Source of the DNA: Rhodospirillaceae bacterium
GTDB taxonomy: Bacteria; Pseudomonadota; Alphaproteobacteria; UBA8366
NCBI GenBank assembly: GCA_002724395.1
Contig: PBOR01000063.1
Coordinates: 1 to 64,000, forward strand
Direction: 5' to 3'
DNA: 64,000 nucleotides
In this document: piece by piece, positions 37,215 to 45,489 of the stretch
Numbering within the stretch: the first letter of the stretch is position 1
Layout of the letters: the number at the start of each line of letters is the position of its first letter
Position numbers and translations under genes: made by a program
Notes under the pieces: model-generated
The model's database searches: none
Told to the model about the DNA's origin: nothing
The model's input: the letters and a program-made list of their open reading frames with translations, nothing else

Positions 37215-38345
37215 TTATAGAAAGACAGTCAATACGCCGGTATAGCCATATAAGCGGTTGTTGCTTATTTCACCATTAGCGAAGAACCCAACCAGCGGAA
37301 ATTCACCAAGCTCTTTCGTAATCATTTTCAATTCATCACTATCATCACCGAATTGATTAGGACCGCGCGCGCAGCACGAAAAATATAAACCACCTCGCAC
37401 AAGTGAGTTGTTGGTGCGCTTCTTAATATCAACAAGCATGCGCTGCATATCAGTTACTGCGCTATCGTGGTCGCGACGACAAAACATAATCCGGTCACCA
37501 GCCGAAACATATTCGCCAACCGCCACTACACCAGATTCAGGATCGATGCCGACGAGATTTCGAACCAAATAATCGCCTGTATCCGTGCCCGTCACAGGCA
37601 GGGCTGCGAAGATATAACCGCCCACACGCTGCAGATCATGTGCCAACACGTCGCCAATATCTTCCTTGAAAACATCTAGCGCCGGGCGGCCATCAAGTTC
37701 GATTAGCATGTTCTCATCTGCCGCAGTAACCTGGTGCGTATCACCAATCGGAGAGCAGCCCTGGGTCAATCCGGCCTGAACTGTCACCTGACCCGATGAA
37801 AACATGACACCAGAGAGGCCGCCATCAGTTGCGTTGTCAGCAATTTGCACGAAATTTTCCGTGGCCGCAGTCAGGCCCCCGACCAAAAACCCTTCCGTAG
37901 CATTGGAAATTTCCGAAATAAGTTCGCTCACTCTGTGATTGCGAGGATCCCCGTGCACCACTGTCAGCGGCGGAAAAGGGCCGGAAAGCCATTCTTTATG
38001 AGTTTCCGTAATACTCGTAATATCCTCCGAAACGCCTTTAAAAATACGAAAGGAATCTTCGGAAACCGGCGCAAGCATTACCACCATCGCAGGCGCATCG
38101 AAATATTCTTGAGCAGTCGTGCATACTCCAAAACCGACGGTACCAGCCCAATGAGGGACACCTAAGGTGTCGCGCAAAAAAATTGAAATCTCTTCTAAAT
38201 AGGCACTGAAATGGTCAGTGACATATAAAAACCCGAGCCGGTGGGCAGGAGTAACACTATCGAATTGTCGTACGATTTCTCCGGCAGCAACTTGCCAATC
38301 AGAGGCAGACGCATGAGCCGACAAAAATGGTGTTCCACTGTTCAT
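37215..38345 (-). CDS. FIST domain protein
   Basis: This 376-residue protein has an N-terminal FIST domain (about residues 30-215) and a C-terminal FIST_C domain (about 220-360) ending C-C-A-R-G-P-N-Q-F-G-D-D. FIST proteins are thought to sense small molecules, perhaps amino acids, near chemotaxis or kinase genes; no such gene is adjacent here. Its start overlaps the tesA stop by 4 bases and it runs on to thpR, so the three are one operon. Confidence 0.88.
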   Translation of the reverse strand: MNSGTPFLSAHASASDWQVAAGEIVRQFDSVTPAHRLGFLYVTDHFSAYLEEISIFLRDTLGVPHWAGTVGFGVCTTAQEYFDAPAMVVMLAPVSEDSFRIFKGVSEDITSITETHKEWLSGPFPPLTVVHGDPRNHRVSELISEISNATEGFLVGGLTAATENFVQIADNATDGGLSGVMFSSGQVTVQAGLTQGCSPIGDTHQVTAADENMLIELDGRPALDVFKEDIGDVLAHDLQRVGGYIFAALPVTGTDTGDYLVRNLVGIDPESGVVAVGEYVSAGDRIMFCRRDHDSAVTDMQRMLVDIKKRTNNSLVRGGLYFSCCARGPNQFGDDSDELKMITKELGEFPLVGFFANGEISNNRLYGYTGVLTVFL

Positions 38346-38959
38346 TTAACATTCTCCAACGCACGTTTGACCAAAGGCAATATCCCAGAAACGATAATAG
38401 CCACCCCTTTCGCATTCGGGTGGATACCATCGGACTGGTTTAAGCCCGGTTCCGCAACAACGCGATCGAGAAAAAACGGATAGAACGGTAGCTTATGCGC
38501 TTTTGCCAAGGCCGGGAAGATATTGTTGAAGCGGGCTCCATAATCTTGGCCTAGATTAGGCGGTGCACGCATACCTGTTAATACGACAACCGCACCCTTT
38601 TCTAAAATACGACGGATAATGGAATCGAGGTTTCGTTTGGTTTCGGCAGGATCTAATCCGCGCAATCCGTCATTAGCGCCCAATTCCAAAATCACCAAAT
38701 CCGGCTGAACCTGCATGACCCAGTCGACGCGAGCGAGACCGCCAGCAGTCGTGTCCCCGGAAACGCCTGCATTGATAACTCGGCTATCAAGAGCGGATTC
38801 CTTGAGCGCCGCCTCCAGTTGGCTGGGGAAGCTATCTCGTGCTTTCAAACCAAACCCGGCAGTCAAACTATCTCCAAAGGCCAAGATTCTTAAAGCTTTG
38901 GCCGACACCTCGGAGGACAAAACCAAAAGAGCCAAAAACAAGAAAATAATAGTCTTCAC
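38342..38959 (-). CDS. tesA: SGNH-family arylesterase/thioesterase
   Basis: The GTG at 38959 begins a signal-peptide-like stretch (V-K-T-I-I-F-L-F-L-A-L-L-V-L-S-S) and then the first SGNH block F-G-D-S-L-T-A-G (about residues 25-32); the longer frame up to 39331 runs through the ybbA gene and is not real. Also present are G-V-S-G-D-T near 61, G-A-N-D-G near 91 and D-G-I-H-P-N near 176, giving the Ser-Gly-Asn-His set. It is a periplasmic esterase or lysophospholipase. It lies 85 bases from divergent ybbA, as in the tesA-ybbA-ybbP order of E. coli. Confidence 0.9.
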   Translation of the reverse strand: MKTIIFLFLALLVLSSEVSAKALRILAFGDSLTAGFGLKARDSFPSQLEAALKESALDSRVINAGVSGDTTAGGLARVDWVMQVQPDLVILELGANDGLRGLDPAETKRNLDSIIRRILEKGAVVVLTGMRAPPNLGQDYGARFNNIFPALAKAHKLPFYPFFLDRVVAEPGLNQSDGIHPNAKGVAIIVSGILPLVKRALENVK

Positions 38960-39044
38960 ATTGAAACAACGAGCCAGAGAAGCATATGGTTGATAGATAG
39001 AGATGATATGATAAACCCTTCCAACCGATGAGGTGGTTGTGACG

Positions 39045-39761
39045 ATGATAGACAATGATCGAAAAAACCCGATCATTTCCCTAAGAAAACTGCACCTAAC
39101 ACTTGGGACTAAAGCCAGCAAGGTCAATATCCTAAATGGGATAGATTTAACCGTCACGAACGGAGAAACAATCAGTATTCTCGGTCCCTCAGGCTCTGGA
39201 AAAACGTCGCTTATACTCGTCATTGCGGGACTGCAGCACGCGACCGGCGGCACGATTGAGGTAGCAGGCCAGTTTCTCGAAAATCTTTCAGAAGACGATC
39301 TCGCTATTTTTCGGCGTGACCAAATTGGCATTGTTTTTCAATCTTTTCATCTGGTGCCCACCATGAGCGCTCTTGAGAACGTCGCCGTCCCACTTGAATT
39401 CGCCGGGCTAGAGAATGCCTTTGAACGCGCGCAACAAGAGCTAGCGGCCGTTGGGCTGGAAGAACGTGCCGCTCACTATCCAAGCGAAATGTCCGGTGGC
39501 GAGCAACAACGTGTGGCTTTGGCTCGCGCCTTATCGCCTCGTCCCAAGATTCTCCTGGCCGATGAACCAACCGGTAATTTAGACAGTGAAACCGGGCGGC
39601 AAATTGTCGATTTGATGTTTGAACGCGCGGCCGAACGGGATACCACGCTATTACTCATTACCCATGATGAATCGCTGGCCGCCCGATGCGGCCGTATCTT
39701 GCAGTTGCGTGACGGCGTCATTTCGTACGATAGCGCGCCGGCGCGGCGTTTAGAAAAATGA
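39045..39761 (+). CDS. ybbA: ABC transporter ATP-binding protein
   Basis: ATG 39045 follows GAGGTGG (39030-39036), so it is preferred over GTG 39033. The 238-residue ATPase has Walker A G-P-S-G-S-G-K-T (47-54), the signature M-S-G-G-E-Q-Q-R-V-A-L and Walker B L-L-A-D-E-P-T-G-N-L-D. It is of the LolD/MacB type that pairs with FtsX-like permeases. The permease gene overlaps its end by 4 bases, so both make one complex, probably mechanotransmission rather than transport. Confidence 0.94.
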   Translation: MIDNDRKNPIISLRKLHLTLGTKASKVNILNGIDLTVTNGETISILGPSGSGKTSLILVIAGLQHATGGTIEVAGQFLENLSEDDLAIFRRDQIGIVFQSFHLVPTMSALENVAVPLEFAGLENAFERAQQELAAVGLEERAAHYPSEMSGGEQQRVALARALSPRPKILLADEPTGNLDSETGRQIVDLMFERAAERDTTLLLITHDESLAARCGRILQLRDGVISYDSAPARRLEK

Positions 39762-42301
39762 AAAATACTATTTCGCTTGCCTGGAGATTAGCGTGCCGGG
39801 AAAAACGCAGCGGTATTCGCGGATTCGGGATTTTCCTCAGTTGTCTTGCTCTGGGCGTCGCCACCATCGCCGCAGTCGGAACTGTCTTAGGCGGCATACA
39901 ATCGACCCTAAGAGACGACGGAAGGCTTTTGCTGGGTGGCGACATTGATCTTCGTCTTACCCATTACCCTGCGACGAAAGATCAAACGCAGTGGATAAAA
40001 GCCAATGCCACAAAGCTTTCCCAGATTGTGCAAATGCGCGTTATGGCTAAAAGGCAGGACAACGCAGGACGCGCCCTGGCGGAACTAAAGGCGGTTGACG
40101 GGCAATACCCTCTATATGGGGGACTGCGCCTAAAACCTGCTATTCCACTGGTAGCTGCACTTAGCTTCCACAAAGGCATTTACGGCGTTGCAGTAGAAAA
40201 ACAACTGATGGAAAAACTAGGGCTCGCAATAGGCGACCTCTTAAAGATTGGTCAGGGCCAGTTCAAAATTCGGTCTGCCATTGAGAAGGAACCCGACCGA
40301 AGCTCGCAAGTGTTCCGACTGGGGCCACGAATTCTAATGTCACTAGCTGGCGTTCAGGCCACAGGATTAATTCAACCCGGCAGCTTGGTTAGATACCACT
40401 ATCGCGTTGCCCTTGAAAATCAGGCCCAGACTAAGGATTGGACCAAGCGCCTTGATGTAAACTTTCCTGACGCCGGGTGGCACGTCCGCACAATTGACAA
40501 TGCCGCACCTGGCATCCAACGATTTGCTGGTCGGGTAGCATTATTTTTAACCTTAGTGGGGCTCACTACATTGCTAATAGGTAGCGTGGGCATCAGCACT
40601 GGCGTCACAAGCTTTGTTAACGGGCGGCTCACAACCATTGCCACCTTCAAGTCTCTAGGTGCATCTGGCAGATTAATTTTTACAGCCTATTTCTTTCAAA
40701 TAATGATGATTGCCGGCATCGGCATTGTCATGGGTCTTGTGCTAGGAATGTTTGCACCTTTATTGGCCGCACCATTACTCCAGGAAAAACTCGACATCGC
40801 GTCTGCATTTGGCTTTTACCCGGCCGCTCTCCTTAAGGCTGCAGTTTTCGGGATATTGATCACCCTTGTTTCATCTCTCTGGCCGCTTGCGCGTGCTCGT
40901 AATGTTGCGCCAAGCGCATTATTCCGTGCAGTTTTGGAGCCAGTTGGCGGTTTTCCAAGCCAGGGCTATATTATTGTTCAAGCAATTCTCATAATAATAC
41001 TCACGGCTTTCACCATCGCCACAACAAAACTGCAGCACGTCGCTATCTGGTTTGTCGGCGGAGCGGCAGTAGCATTTATAGTTTTCCGGTTTGTAGCGCT
41101 CTTTATCGAAAAATTTTTCCGAAGTCTCCCCCGCGCGCGCAACGCTGCGGTCCGGCTTGCCTTCGCCAATCTATATCGCCCTGGCGCCGCTACCACCTCT
41201 GTAACTTTGGCTTTGGGTCTCGGACTAACCGTGCTGACAACCGTTGTATTAATTGAAGGAAATTTAGCGCGCCAAGTGGATCACGCTATTCCAAAAACTG
41301 CGCCAGCCTATTACTTCATCGACATCCATCCCAAACAACGACCGGCCTTCGAAGCGCTAGTCAAACATCAGCCAGGCGTTAAACGCGCATCTCAAGTCCC
41401 GATGTTGCGCGGGCGCATATTAAAACTTGCCGGCGTACCGGCTGCTCAGATCAAGGCACCACCAGAGGTGGCCTGGGTACTACGCGGTGACAGGGGGCTC
41501 ACCTGGTCTCGCGAGCCGCCGACAGAAGGCAGCGAAGTTGTCGAAGGCGTTTGGTGGCCCAAAAGTTACGACGGTCCACCGCTGGTCTCTTTCGATCAAC
41601 AAAAGGCGCGGGCCTTCGGCCTCAAAATCGGCGATACGATTACGATCAATTTACTGGGGCGGCCCCTAACGGCACGAATAGCAAATTTGCGGTCTATTAA
41701 ATGGGACAGTCTCTCTATTAATTTCCTGATGATTTTTTCGCCAGGTTCCATGCAGGGGGCTCCGCTCTCCTATCTTGCGACGGCCCATTTCGAGGCCAAC
41801 GCCTCTGAAAAAGATGAACGAGCTGTGGCTCGGGCGGTAACAGACGCTTTTCCTAATATTTCCGCCATACGTGTGAAAGACGTTCTCAGTGATGTCAGTA
41901 AAATTGTCGCCGACATTGGAATTGCAGTACGCACCAGCACGTCAGTAGCCATTATTGCAGGCATACTAGTGCTGGCTGGCGCCATCGCCGCAAGCCATCG
42001 CCGTCGGGTATACGACGCAATCGTCCTAAAGGTGTTGGGGGCCACCCGGAAACGCCTATTGGCGATCTTCGCAATTGAATTTGGAATATTAGGCGTTACG
42101 ACCGCTGCTATTTCGTCCTTAATCGGAACAATTATAGGATGGGCCCTGGTGGTCCACGTCATGCGAGCGGAATGGGCATTTATTCCTGATGCGGTCCTTT
42201 GGACGATGAGTTTAAGCATAATCGTAACAGTCGCTAGCGGATTTGTGGGAACCTGGCTTGCGCTCGGGCAGAAACCCGCGAAACGTTTGTGCAACGAATA
42301 A
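39758..42301 (+). CDS. ybbP: FtsX-like ABC permease
   Basis: This 847-residue inner-membrane protein has the YbbP layout: one N-terminal membrane segment, a large periplasmic domain (about 50-245), two blocks of FtsX-type membrane segments (about 258-460 and 730-840) and a second periplasmic domain (about 505-705). It partners with the upstream ATPase. The locus tesA-ybbA-ybbP suggests a link to lipid or lipoprotein handling in the envelope. A 118-base gap follows before the Bax-inhibitor gene. Confidence 0.92.
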   Translation: MKNTISLAWRLACREKRSGIRGFGIFLSCLALGVATIAAVGTVLGGIQSTLRDDGRLLLGGDIDLRLTHYPATKDQTQWIKANATKLSQIVQMRVMAKRQDNAGRALAELKAVDGQYPLYGGLRLKPAIPLVAALSFHKGIYGVAVEKQLMEKLGLAIGDLLKIGQGQFKIRSAIEKEPDRSSQVFRLGPRILMSLAGVQATGLIQPGSLVRYHYRVALENQAQTKDWTKRLDVNFPDAGWHVRTIDNAAPGIQRFAGRVALFLTLVGLTTLLIGSVGISTGVTSFVNGRLTTIATFKSLGASGRLIFTAYFFQIMMIAGIGIVMGLVLGMFAPLLAAPLLQEKLDIASAFGFYPAALLKAAVFGILITLVSSLWPLARARNVAPSALFRAVLEPVGGFPSQGYIIVQAILIIILTAFTIATTKLQHVAIWFVGGAAVAFIVFRFVALFIEKFFRSLPRARNAAVRLAFANLYRPGAATTSVTLALGLGLTVLTTVVLIEGNLARQVDHAIPKTAPAYYFIDIHPKQRPAFEALVKHQPGVKRASQVPMLRGRILKLAGVPAAQIKAPPEVAWVLRGDRGLTWSREPPTEGSEVVEGVWWPKSYDGPPLVSFDQQKARAFGLKIGDTITINLLGRPLTARIANLRSIKWDSLSINFLMIFSPGSMQGAPLSYLATAHFEANASEKDERAVARAVTDAFPNISAIRVKDVLSDVSKIVADIGIAVRTSTSVAIIAGILVLAGAIAASHRRRVYDAIVLKVLGATRKRLLAIFAIEFGILGVTTAAISSLIGTIIGWALVVHVMRAEWAFIPDAVLWTMSLSIIVTVASGFVGTWLALGQKPAKRLCNE

Positions 42302-42431
42302 TAGTCAAACCCGATGTCGAGCCTGTAGTAAAAGGATCAAACAAGACTGATAATCTTAGACTTGAAAAGGAACCAGTTTTACCAATATCTTATGAAATAG
42401 ATGAAACCTCAGTTTTAGGATGGAGACTCAA

Positions 42432-43160
42432 ATGAGTTTTGACCCGCAACACTCTCAAGCTCGCCAATCTTATGGCGTCGCTGCCAGTCGTGATGAAATC
42501 GATGCTGGCCTTCGGAGCTATATGCTCCGCGTTTACAATTATATGGCGCTCGGTGTGGCCTTTACTGGCATTGTCGCCCTGGTTGTCGCCTCCAGTCCAG
42601 CTCTAATGCAAATGATAGCAGTAGGACCATTCAAATGGGTTCTATTCGTGGGCATTCTTGGTTTAGGCTGGTTCGCTCCCAAAGTAATTTTGACCGGCAG
42701 CTCTGTCACCGCACAATTCGCATTTTGGGCCTATGCGGCGATGTGGGGTGCCCTTATGGCACCGATGTTCCACGTATATACAGAAGCAAGCATCGCAAAA
42801 GTCTTTTTCATAACTTCGGGAGCCTTTGCCGGCATGAGCCTTTATGGCTACACCACCAAAAAGGACCTCGCACCGATGGGACGGTTTCTGTCCATGGCGA
42901 CGATTGGAATTTTGATTGCGATGCTAGTTAATATGTTTCTAGTCCAAAGCGGCGGGTTCGATATGATCCTGTCCATCGTCGTGGTCTTAGTGTTTGCTGG
43001 CCTGACCGCGTATGAAACGCAAGCTATCAAAGAATCTTATTTTGCTGATGACACATCAGATATTCAATCAAAGAAAGCAGTCTTTGGTGCATTTATCCTT
43101 TATGGCAGTTTTATAACCATGTTCATTTGGATGCTTCACCTCTTTGGAAATCGCGATTAA
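42432..43160 (+). CDS. Bax inhibitor-1/YccA family membrane protein
   Basis: The start at 42432 is preferred over 42420 because GGAG lies seven bases upstream. The 242-residue protein has about seven membrane segments and the family's C-terminal F-A-G-L-T-A-Y-E-T-Q near residue 193 and the last segment V-F-G-A-F-I-L-Y. Relatives interact with the protease FtsH or leak calcium. A strong terminator follows. Confidence 0.92.
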   Translation: MSFDPQHSQARQSYGVAASRDEIDAGLRSYMLRVYNYMALGVAFTGIVALVVASSPALMQMIAVGPFKWVLFVGILGLGWFAPKVILTGSSVTAQFAFWAYAAMWGALMAPMFHVYTEASIAKVFFITSGAFAGMSLYGYTTKKDLAPMGRFLSMATIGILIAMLVNMFLVQSGGFDMILSIVVVLVFAGLTAYETQAIKESYFADDTSDIQSKKAVFGAFILYGSFITMFIWMLHLFGNRD

Positions 43161-43182
43161 GCAAACGCACCCGATTGTAATG

Positions 43183-43211
43183 AAAGACCGCCCCTAGTCG
43201 GGCGGTCTTTT
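43183..43211 (+). terminator. Intrinsic terminator of the Bax-inhibitor gene
   Basis: AAAGACCGCCC and GGGCGGTCTTT form an 11-base perfect stem around a six-base loop, followed by T. It lies about 22 bases after the stop of the 42432 gene. In the minus direction the A-tract of the left arm also gives a U-run, so it could stop tRNA-Thr transcripts too. Confidence 0.9.
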
Positions 43212-43470
43212 ACTGCCATAGTAGTATTTGGAAAATACAATATGATACCTTGACATCGCTGCCGAATGTGCATTTTGGGTAAATTGGGTTGCCATCATGC
43301 CCCGCATATGGCTACTGCCTTTGTTCTTAGCTATTGCGGTCTAGTCTTAATATAAAAATGACCTTTTAAAGAAAAATTCGCCTATTCCGGCTCGACCGTC
43401 TTCGAATTGTTCCGAATTTTGGGCCCGACACCAGACTAAGTACTAAATAGCGTGTGAATGCGGTAAAAAG
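43212..43470. other. Gene-free strip downstream of tRNA-Thr
   Basis: This strip of about 260 bases lies between the terminator and the tRNA-Thr 3' end. It has no useful frame or recognised RNA; a few short frames look accidental. Confidence 0.5.
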
Positions 43471-43762
43471 TGGTGCCGCGTGGGTGATTTGAACACCCGA
43501 CCCCCGCATTCATCCCCGCTATGACTTTCGCCACCATCCTTAACAGGATGTTTGTGGGCTGGACTTTCTCTTCATCATAGCAAACCTAGTTGCCTTAGAT
43601 GCTCACCGTTAAGTCTCTACACCTTCTCAAACTTGAGCTTGGCTCGGGATTGCCATTTAACAGGTTTCCCCGAATTTGATGAGTTTTCACCTACTTGTTT
43701 CCAAAAAGGGACGCAAAGAATTCTCTACGAATGCGATGCTCTACCAACTGAGCTAACGCGGC
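43471..43762 (-). tRNA. tRNA-Thr (anticodon CGU) split by a group I intron
   Basis: Exons at 43727-43762 (36 bases) and 43471-43510 (40 bases, with encoded CCA) join to a complete 76-base tRNA. The acceptor stem is GCCGCGT/ACGCGGC, D-arm GCTC/GAGC, anticodon stem TCGCA/TGCGG with loop TTCGTAA (anticodon CGT, codon ACG) and T-stem GGGTG/CACCC. The exon junction falls after U36, directly 3' of the anticodon. Without removal of the 216-base insert the tRNA cannot form. Confidence 0.95.
43511..43726 (-). ncRNA. Group I intron (tRNA type, about IC3) in tRNA-Thr
   Basis: The 216-base insert follows a U (5' exon ends CGU) and ends in G, as group I introns do. In intron numbering, GCG at 13-15 pairs with exon CGU (P1), CTCATC 44-49 with GGTGAG 120-125 (P3), TCGGG 54-58 with CCCGA 79-83 (P4), GACT 112-115 with AGTC 162-165 (P7, guanosine site), CATC 126-129 with GATG 151-154 (P8) and CATCC 177-181 with GGATG 188-192 (P9). 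The core text closely resembles the small Azoarcus tRNA-Ile intron. There is no homing endonuclease frame. Confidence 0.93.
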
Positions 43763-44026
43763 ACTGCGCCTCTATTAAACGAATCGATTAGAGTTGTAAA
43801 AGGATGGAATTAGACCTGCGCTAAAAAAATACATCAATGAAAATTCAGGTTTGCTAAAAACGATATTTTTGTGTTGTTTCAAAAAGCCTTAATTTTAGAA
43901 AACTGGCTTGACCGGGTTATTTTTTATAATGCCTCATTAAAGACTTGGCTTAAAATTTTATGATCGAATTCGCTCAGTGTGATACACATCACTGCTCATA
44001 AACCCGCTTTGTCCTAAATTAAATCT
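43763..44026. other. AT-rich upstream region of tRNA-Thr and of the candidate sRNA
   Basis: No protein frame of useful length is present. It should hold the minus-strand tRNA-Thr promoter and, on the plus strand, the control region of the candidate sRNA. TTGACC and TATAAT near 43911-43932 are only 11 bases apart and so do not make a standard promoter. Confidence 0.45.
43978..43993 (+). promoter_or_regulatory. CRP/FNR-class operator-like site
   Basis: TGTGA-N6-TCACT matches the CRP consensus TGTGA-N6-TCACA except the last base. Its centre (43985.5) is 41.5 bases before 44027. A -10-like TAAATT at 44015-44020 would place the transcription start near 44027, the layout of a class II activated promoter. 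The target appears to be a small RNA, since no protein gene follows on this strand. Confidence 0.45.
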
Positions 44027-44104
44027 ACAAACTGGGGTCGTCCCTATTGATAAACGTTCATTCTCCTCCCCTATGAGGCCAGTGCCCCATCACTGGCCTT
44101 TTTG
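44027..44104 (+). ncRNA. Candidate trans-acting small RNA
   Basis: A possible transcript of about 78 bases starts after a CRP-like site and TAAATT -10 and ends at a strong orphan terminator. Between them it carries unstructured CTCCTCCCC (about 44062-44070), complementary to ribosome binding sites, a feature of several alphaproteobacterial sRNAs. No protein gene on this strand needs the terminator. The start site is inferred and no known family was recognised. Confidence 0.45.
44076..44104 (+). terminator. Strong intrinsic terminator, no upstream protein gene
   Basis: AGGCCAGTG and CACTGGCCT form a perfect 9-base stem with loop CCCCAT, followed by TTTTT/G. The T-run is on the plus-strand side only. 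It ends just before the convergent hemY stop at 44124. Confidence 0.88.
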
Positions 44105-44123
44105 TTGCTTAAAGACACGGGAA

Positions 44124-45473
44124 TCACCCCGGCAGATCTTGGATCAAGTGATCGCTTCCATTTCTCGAGAGCCGAGCAACCTTGGGGGGCTTTCCCCAAA
44201 AAATACCATTGAAAAATCCACAATTGCTACATCGAACCTGCCAGGTTTCCGATTCCGCGCCGCAAGATCTGCATAGCCATGCCATATCCGGCTCCGCCAT
44301 TGCGGTTTGTGCCAGCCAATGCTGGGCCTTATCCCGATCTTGACATTGCGCCTCTTCCAGCGTCGCCATCAACCGACAAAGACGCGGCGTAATTCGGCTT
44401 TCCGATACCTTTACCAAATGAGTCCTCGCCTGACCCCACAACTCAGCCGCCAGTGCCGCCTCTGCCAAGGCTAGATGGCTCTCCACATGGCCAGGATTGC
44501 ACTCAAATAAAGATTCAAACCGTTTAACTTGGGCGAGCGCATCTAGTTCCGGCTCTAACGCACGATAGACCGCGGCTAGGTTGGGATGGGGTGTGGTCGC
44601 CCAACATTTCTCGATGATTCGACTTGCGCGGCGAGCCTTATTTATTGCGCCTAGCTGTTCGGCGAGCTTCATCTGACCAGCGATAAACTGTGGGTGCAAT
44701 TTTGTGGCAGTCTGCAACAATGATAAGGCACGCTCGTTCTCTTGTGAGAGCATTGCCAGGCGCGCTTGTTCGAACATCATTACAGCTCGCCGCTTGGCAC
44801 CGTCCTCTGCATCCATTTCTTTGCGATTAACTGCTTCTTGCACCGTTGCTTCTGCATCTTCCCAGTAATTACCCTCAATTTGGAGCTCAAGCCGTTGCTC
44901 TAATAGGCCCTCCGCATCGGGCCGCAGTCGGTAGGCCTCGTCGGCCAACCGAAGCGCTTCCTCTGAATTACCGGCATTTCTTGCTTGCTCCAAGAGTCCA
45001 CGAATACCTAGCAATGCTGTCTGAGGATCATCCGCCAGTGCCTGATAGTGCTCTCGTGCTACGTTTTTATCCCCGGTTAGCTCGGCAGCCTGCGCGGTCA
45101 ACAATTTGGCAATTGGCGGAGAACTTAATAACACCCCAGCTTTTTTAGCCTGGCGCAAGGCACCTGTTGAATCTCCGGCAGCCGCAGCAATTAAACCTTG
45201 GCTAAGCGCGTCATAACCACGGCGTTCACGTCGCAGCTGCCTGCGCAGTCGAATTTGTTGTGGGGCGCGACGAAGCGCTGACCAAAATCGATAAGCCAAC
45301 GCAACTACGGCAATTAAAAATGCAACGACATGTAAAATGATAGCAACGCTTGTATCAATTCGATAACCGCGCCAATAGACCGTAACTTCGCCAGGATTAT
45401 CTGCTAGCCAGACCTCGCCCAAAATTATGCATACAGTCAGAATCAAAAATACGCTGATGCTAAATATATTCAT
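44124..45473 (-). CDS. HemY-like TPR membrane protein
   Basis: This 449-residue inner-membrane protein has two N-terminal membrane segments (about 3-22 and 43-62), a basic stretch, then TPR-like helices to about 400. It is the HemY protein of heme operons, not the protoporphyrinogen oxidase of that name. The C terminus has W-L-C-R-S-C-G and V-R-C-S-N-C-G (near 405-420), two C-x2-C knuckles that can bind zinc. It is the last gene of hemC-hemD-mitofilin-hemY and is thought to organise heme synthesis enzymes. Confidence 0.88.
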   Translation of the reverse strand: MNIFSISVFLILTVCIILGEVWLADNPGEVTVYWRGYRIDTSVAIILHVVAFLIAVVALAYRFWSALRRAPQQIRLRRQLRRERRGYDALSQGLIAAAAGDSTGALRQAKKAGVLLSSPPIAKLLTAQAAELTGDKNVAREHYQALADDPQTALLGIRGLLEQARNAGNSEEALRLADEAYRLRPDAEGLLEQRLELQIEGNYWEDAEATVQEAVNRKEMDAEDGAKRRAVMMFEQARLAMLSQENERALSLLQTATKLHPQFIAGQMKLAEQLGAINKARRASRIIEKCWATTPHPNLAAVYRALEPELDALAQVKRFESLFECNPGHVESHLALAEAALAAELWGQARTHLVKVSESRITPRLCRLMATLEEAQCQDRDKAQHWLAQTAMAEPDMAWLCRSCGAESETWQVRCSNCGFFNGIFWGKPPKVARLSRNGSDHLIQDLPG

Positions 45474-45489
45474 GAAACTGAAGCTCTAC

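Noticed and set aside
38960-39331. N-terminal extension of the tesA frame
   Set aside because: It runs antisense through the start of ybbA and lies before a normal signal peptide, so it is not part of the protein.
43552-43791. A 79-codon plus-strand frame across the tRNA-Thr locus
   Set aside because: It lies antisense to the tRNA and intron, which explain the sequence fully; it is not a homing endonuclease.
43911-43932. TTGACC and TATAAT as a promoter
   Set aside because: The spacing is only 11 bases, far from the usual 16-18, so it is not a standard sigma-70 promoter.
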